A DNA stretch of 37,861 nucleotides, taken from contig NZ_NFZV01000033.1 of assembly GCF_003399765.1 (NCBI RefSeq), positions 1 to 37,861 on the forward strand. The letters run 5' to 3'. Below the pieces are notes generated by a model. The model saw only the letters and a program-made list of their open reading frames with translations, did no database searches and was not told where the DNA came from. The number at the start of each line of letters is the position of its first letter. The first letter of the stretch is position 1. Shown piece after piece: positions 34,513 to 37,861 of this stretch. The translations under genes were made by a program, and so were the position numbers. The stretch comes from Alkalilimnicola ehrlichii. GTDB taxonomy: Bacteria; Pseudomonadota; Gammaproteobacteria; Nitrococcales; AK92.

Positions 34513-35238
34513 CTATTCCTCTGCTAACAAGGCCAAGCCTTTCAAAACCAAATCCGGCTCCAACTCCACAGGCACGCCTAACAACGGGCGAACGGTGTCG
34601 GCATCCCCACCGGTCAAATAGACTTTAAGCGGCCCGTCTATCCGATTTCGAACTGCCGCTACGATACCATCGATCATAGCCGCCAAACCGAGCAGTGTTC
34701 CGCTACCGATCGCGGTTTTAGTATCGGCCGCGAACAATGCAACAGACGCATCGTCAACGACTGGTAATTGATGCGCGTCGTTAGTCAACGAACGTCGCAT
34801 CATGGCTAAGCCGGGAATAATAAGCCCACCCAAGTGGGCACCCGCCGCGGTCACGGTGTCGACAGTAAGCGCACTACCGCAATCCACAACGCAGGCCGAA
34901 AAGTCAGGGCTATACGCCCCCACTAAAGCCGCCCAACGATCAATACCCAGTTTTTCCGGCTCGACATAGGCGTTAACAACGGGGCCGGCCTTGGCTGCGG
35001 AGGTAATGAACCGGGTCGGGAGGCCGAACTGCTGAGCGATGGCATCCTCAAGCCGCGCGTTGACCTCCGGCCCCGCAACGCTCACCGCCAAAACCTCGCT
35101 GGGCGGCACATCCGCTTCTATAGGCAACGCCCACCGCGCAACATCGCGGTGCTGGACTTGGCCGCCCGGCACAAAGGCTGCACCCGCCGACCATCCCCAT
35201 TTTATGCGCGTGTTACCGATATCGAATAATAATCTCAT
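34513..35238 (-). CDS. coaX: Type III pantothenate kinase
   Basis: The ASKHA-fold kinase catalysing the first step of coenzyme A synthesis, pantothenate to 4'-phosphopantothenate. The 241 residues show FDIGNTRIKWG (phosphate-1 loop), the family motif KLGIDRWAALVGAY, VVDCGSALTVDTV (phosphate-2 region), GGLIIPGLAMMRRSL and GSGTLLGLAAMIDGI. It overlaps birA by four bases (ATGA). Supplying CoA is unrelated to the EPS ACP except for the shared need for phosphopantetheine. Confidence 0.95.
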   Translation of the reverse strand: MRLLFDIGNTRIKWGWSAGAAFVPGGQVQHRDVARWALPIEADVPPSEVLAVSVAGPEVNARLEDAIAQQFGLPTRFITSAAKAGPVVNAYVEPEKLGIDRWAALVGAYSPDFSACVVDCGSALTVDTVTAAGAHLGGLIIPGLAMMRRSLTNDAHQLPVVDDASVALFAADTKTAIGSGTLLGLAAMIDGIVAAVRNRIDGPLKVYLTGGDADTVRPLLGVPVELEPDLVLKGLALLAEE

Positions 35239-36218
35239 CGGCGTACCTTCAACTCCGTCTCGCCGGTGAAATAACTATGTTTACCATCCTCCCCTTCCAG
35301 CAAAAACGCACCGTTATCGTCCACTCCGCGAGCGATGCCCTCTTGTATCTCCGTCGGCAGGCGCAAACTAACCGGCTGCCCGTTCAGTACATCTAGCCGG
35401 TTCCAGCGCTCCCGAAACGCGCTAAAGCCCCCGGCTTCGAATTCCCGGCATGCATTTGCTATTGCGTCGATCATCAGCGCAGCGATCGTGTTTCGCTGCA
35501 AAGCGGTATCCCCCACCAACTGCTGAAGATCAACTACGGGCTGCTCAATCTTCGCTCGTGCCTGCTCGCTCAAGCGAACGTTCAATCCAACACCGACAAC
35601 CGCTTTTGCGGCCCCTGCAGCCTGAGCAATGAGTTCGACCAGTATGCCCGCAAGCTTGCCGTCTACAGTCACCAAGTCGTTCGGCCATTTAAGCCCCAGC
35701 CCGCGAACACCAATCTTTTCCAACGATTCCGCCAAGGTAACGCCAACTGCCAGGCTCAAACCGGCTAGCTGCGCCCCCTGGCGATGAAACGGCCACATGA
35801 GCGATAGGGCGACCCCACCGCCAAAAGACATTTCCCAGCGTCGCCCCCATCGGCCCCTGCCGGCCAGCTGCCGCTCAGCCAGCACCACCGCCGGATGGCA
35901 AAGCGTTCCCGCCTCATTAAGCAAAAGCCTGTTTGTCGAGTCAACCCGATCCAGCACCCTCAGGGACCACTCGTCACAGAACGATTCAAGGTGCGCACGA
36001 ATAGGCGATTCTCGTAATGGCTCGACAGCTACCGTCAGTCTATAGCCCCGACCCGATACCGCCTCGACCGGGAGTCCTTCGTCCCGCAGCCGCCGAATGA
36101 GCTTCCATAACGACGCGCGACTACAGCCAAGCCGTTGACCCAACGCCTCGCCGGAATGAAAGCGCCCGTCCGCCAAGAGACTCAAAAGTTGGTTGTACTG
36201 CTCTTGTGTTTTATCCAT
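35235..36218 (-). CDS. birA: Bifunctional biotin operon repressor / biotin-protein ligase
   Basis: A 327-residue enzyme that ligates biotin to carboxylase carrier protein and represses biotin genes. The N-terminal winged helix is at about residues 5-62 (LADGRFHSGEALGQRLGCSR; GLPVEAVSGRGYRL). The catalytic domain has the adenylate loop AGRGRWGRRW, KWPNDLV, GKLAGILVE, and a C-terminal SH3-like domain (EGIARGVDDNGAFLLEG). It is coupled to coaX and lies 14 bases after the aminopeptidase gene. The presence of the HTH argues for regulatory function. Confidence 0.95.
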   Translation of the reverse strand: MDKTQEQYNQLLSLLADGRFHSGEALGQRLGCSRASLWKLIRRLRDEGLPVEAVSGRGYRLTVAVEPLRESPIRAHLESFCDEWSLRVLDRVDSTNRLLLNEAGTLCHPAVVLAERQLAGRGRWGRRWEMSFGGGVALSLMWPFHRQGAQLAGLSLAVGVTLAESLEKIGVRGLGLKWPNDLVTVDGKLAGILVELIAQAAGAAKAVVGVGLNVRLSEQARAKIEQPVVDLQQLVGDTALQRNTIAALMIDAIANACREFEAGGFSAFRERWNRLDVLNGQPVSLRLPTEIQEGIARGVDDNGAFLLEGEDGKHSYFTGETELKVRR

Positions 36219-36232
36219 CAGCGCGGTGTCAG

Positions 36233-37555
36233 TTAACTCGCCAGCGGTTCTGCCTGTCGAAAGAAGGCAGTCATTAGAAGAATCATCATTGCGTGGTCAT
36301 GGGCGCCTGCGCTTTCTCGGAGACTGTGCATCGACCACATGGCGTTGCCGATATCCACCGCACGCATCCCTAACCGTGCGGCCGTGATCGGCCCGATCGT
36401 GCTACCGCAGGGCAAGTTGCTCCGGTGCACGTACTTCTGGATCGGCACGCCGACCTCCGCCGCCAGCCGTTGCACGTAAGCCTCACCAGCGGCGTCGGTG
36501 GCATAACGCTGCTTCGCATTAATCTTGATAACCGGCCCGCCGTTAAGAGTCACACGGTGCAACTCGTCATAGAACCGCGCAAAGCTAGGATGGTAGGCAT
36601 GCGCCATATCGGCACTTAAAACCAGACTGCGGGCACGAATACGGCTCTGCGCTGCGTCGTCATAAGCCAGGCCATAACCGATTCGACGCAGAACATCGGG
36701 CAAGAAGCTTCCTTCCGCCCCTTTATAGCTCTGACTGCCAATTTCCTCATGGTCGAAAAAGGCACATATCGTCGTCGCCTGCGGGGCATCTGCCTCAAGT
36801 AATGCCTGAAGCCCGGCATGACACGAAGCCAGGTTATCCAGTTGAGGGCTAGCGATAAACTCATCGCCTACACCAAAAAAGGCACCGGGCTGCGTATCGG
36901 CGACCGCCAACTCCCAACTCCAGATGTCTTTCTCCGCCACCTCCAGGGCGTCGGCAAGCAAACAACGAAAACGTTTCTCCGCGGGCAATTCGTCTTTCGC
37001 CAGCTCAAGCACCAACGGAAGCTCGTCCTGTGCGTCAAACCGCAGACCTTGGTTATTCACCTCTCGGTTCATATGGATCGCGACATTCGGCAGCCGCAAT
37101 AGCGGCCGCGGGAAATGGACCGCCCGCGCCTGCAGGCCCCCATCGCCCCGCGCCACCATAACGCGCCCGGCCAAAGTCAGATCGCGATCGGAAAACGTCG
37201 CGACGATGGGGCCACCGTAGACCTCCACACCGAGGCGGGTCACACCTTCTCTATCGTGTGCGGGGCTTGGTTTAATACGGAAACCCGGCGAGTCGGTATG
37301 GGCGCCGATAATACGATAGCCTGTCTCCAGCAGCGAACGACTTCCCGTACGAAAAGCGATAATCGACGAGCCGTCGCGGATAACGTAATACGCCGATTCC
37401 GGTTGCAAAGCCCACTCGGCCTCTTCCTCTAATCGTTGGAATCCTGCTGCTTCCAACTCGTCGACCGTCGTATTTACTGCATGCCAGGGGCTGGGACTCT
37501 TTCCAATATACGCCAACAATGCCTCAGCCCGAGCCCTAGCACTTACTTCTGTCAT
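36233..37555 (-). CDS. apeB: M18-family zinc aminopeptidase
   Basis: A cytoplasmic dodecameric aminopeptidase preferring acidic or aromatic N-terminal residues (family M18). The 440-residue protein shows metal and catalytic motifs GAHTDSPGFR, SPQLDNLASC, FFDHEEIGSQS and LSADMAHAYHP, and the C-terminal SNLPCGSTIGPI and VDIGNAMWSMHSLRE. I chose ATG 37555 (MTEVSARARAEALL...) because the family starts there and AGGGG lies upstream. The frame stays open about 99 codons further, but that extension crosses the rRNA operon's downstream region and looks noncoding. It begins the aminopeptidase-birA-coaX-SPOR-tRNA unit. Confidence 0.93.
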   Translation of the reverse strand: MTEVSARARAEALLAYIGKSPSPWHAVNTTVDELEAAGFQRLEEEAEWALQPESAYYVIRDGSSIIAFRTGSRSLLETGYRIIGAHTDSPGFRIKPSPAHDREGVTRLGVEVYGGPIVATFSDRDLTLAGRVMVARGDGGLQARAVHFPRPLLRLPNVAIHMNREVNNQGLRFDAQDELPLVLELAKDELPAEKRFRCLLADALEVAEKDIWSWELAVADTQPGAFFGVGDEFIASPQLDNLASCHAGLQALLEADAPQATTICAFFDHEEIGSQSYKGAEGSFLPDVLRRIGYGLAYDDAAQSRIRARSLVLSADMAHAYHPSFARFYDELHRVTLNGGPVIKINAKQRYATDAAGEAYVQRLAAEVGVPIQKYVHRSNLPCGSTIGPITAARLGMRAVDIGNAMWSMHSLRESAGAHDHAMMILLMTAFFRQAEPLAS

Positions 37556-37762
37556 AACATCACCCCTAGCGCGAGTAGAAAGGCGGACGAAACCGTCGAG
37601 CAAGAGAGGATAGCATCCGCGGCTCTCAGAGCCATGCGGTATACGCAACCGCGCACAGCACGCTGCCCCTCTATCCTTCTCTTGGCTCAGGCACTGGGCG
37701 TTCATTTTGGAGGGCACCTTTGCAGAGCGCAAGACGGGGCGGGACTTGAAAGGCTCAGGCAT

Positions 37763-37792
37763 AAAAAACCCCCTCCGCGTATGCGGAGGGGG
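37763..37792 (-). terminator. rRNA operon terminator
   Basis: On the minus strand CCCCCTCCGC (37792 down to 37783 as its complement) pairs with GCGGAGGGGG across a 4-base loop, followed by six Ts (37768-37763). A perfect 10-bp stem directly after 5S rRNA makes this a clear intrinsic terminator. The 207 bases between it and the aminopeptidase start should hold that gene's promoter; I could not assign one. Confidence 0.92.
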
Positions 37793-37803
37793 TTTGGTGA
37801 TAA

Positions 37804-37861
37804 GCGCCTGGCGATGACCTACTTTCGCACCACAGCGGGGCGGCACTATCATCGGCGCTGA
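37804..37861 (-). rRNA. rrf: 5S ribosomal RNA, 3' part (partial)
   Basis: The minus strand reads GCGCCGATGATAGTG, then GTGCGAAAGTAGGTCATCGCCAGGC, matching helix IV-V and the terminal helix of gammaproteobacterial 5S rRNA. Only about the last 58 bases are present; the rest of the rRNA operon lies beyond the right edge. A birA block next to an rRNA operon also occurs in Pseudomonas. Confidence 0.93.

Noticed and set aside
36233-37852. 539-residue version of the aminopeptidase
   Set aside because: The additional N-terminus would read through the rRNA terminator and into the 5S region. The M18 family starts at the MTEVSARARAEALL segment, which has its own ATG at 37555.

Overview
The window looks like a gammaproteobacterial chromosome segment. 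Housekeeping DNA at both ends flanks about 33 kb of exopolysaccharide (EPS) genes. The left end is the start of tuf, preceded on the same strand by tRNA-Thr(GGU), tRNA-Gly(UCC) and tRNA-Tyr(GUA). The right end holds tRNA-Thr(UGU), a SPOR-domain protein, coaX, birA, an M18 aminopeptidase, and the 3' end of a 5S rRNA with its terminator. In E. coli the four tRNAs and tufB form one block (thrU-tyrU-glyT-thrT-tufB) downstream of birA. Here the EPS locus sits exactly between the thrU-like and tyrU-like genes. I could not fix the genus from sequence alone.

The EPS locus is of the kind known from exosortase-A (XrtA/PEP-CTERM) genomes. A long minus-strand operon runs from about 31.36 kb down to 9.86 kb. 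It encodes an EpsB-type initiating sugar transferase, a Wza-like export lipoprotein, a Wzz-like chain-length protein, a BY-kinase-like ATPase, an outer-membrane barrel, an ExeA-like ATPase and a polysaccharide deacetylase. It continues with an AsnB-type amidotransferase, an acyl carrier protein, an AMP-forming acyl ligase, an NH3-dependent NAD-synthetase homologue, two FemAB-type transferases, a Wzx flippase, a six-hairpin-fold protein, a glycosyltransferase, a left-handed beta-helix acyltransferase and an O-antigen-ligase/polymerase. A plus-strand block (5.7-9.7 kb) carries three GT-B glycosyltransferases and a GNAT protein. A minus-strand block (5.47-1.97 kb) carries a GT2, a DegT-type aminotransferase and wecB; galE faces them. 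A diguanylate cyclase is divergent from the head of the main operon. No exosortase gene is visible.

Together the genes would build a polysaccharide from UDP-sugars, flip it, polymerise it and export it, with acyl or aminoacyl decoration made by the ligase/ACP/AsnB/FemAB group.

At least nine EPS genes are broken by frameshifts (ten sites). Eight of the sites are explained by one missing base in a homopolymer, one lies in a CG-alternating tract, and one is ambiguous. Each broken gene reads as a full-length family member after correction. I annotate these as frameshifted genes and suspect sequencing error rather than decay.
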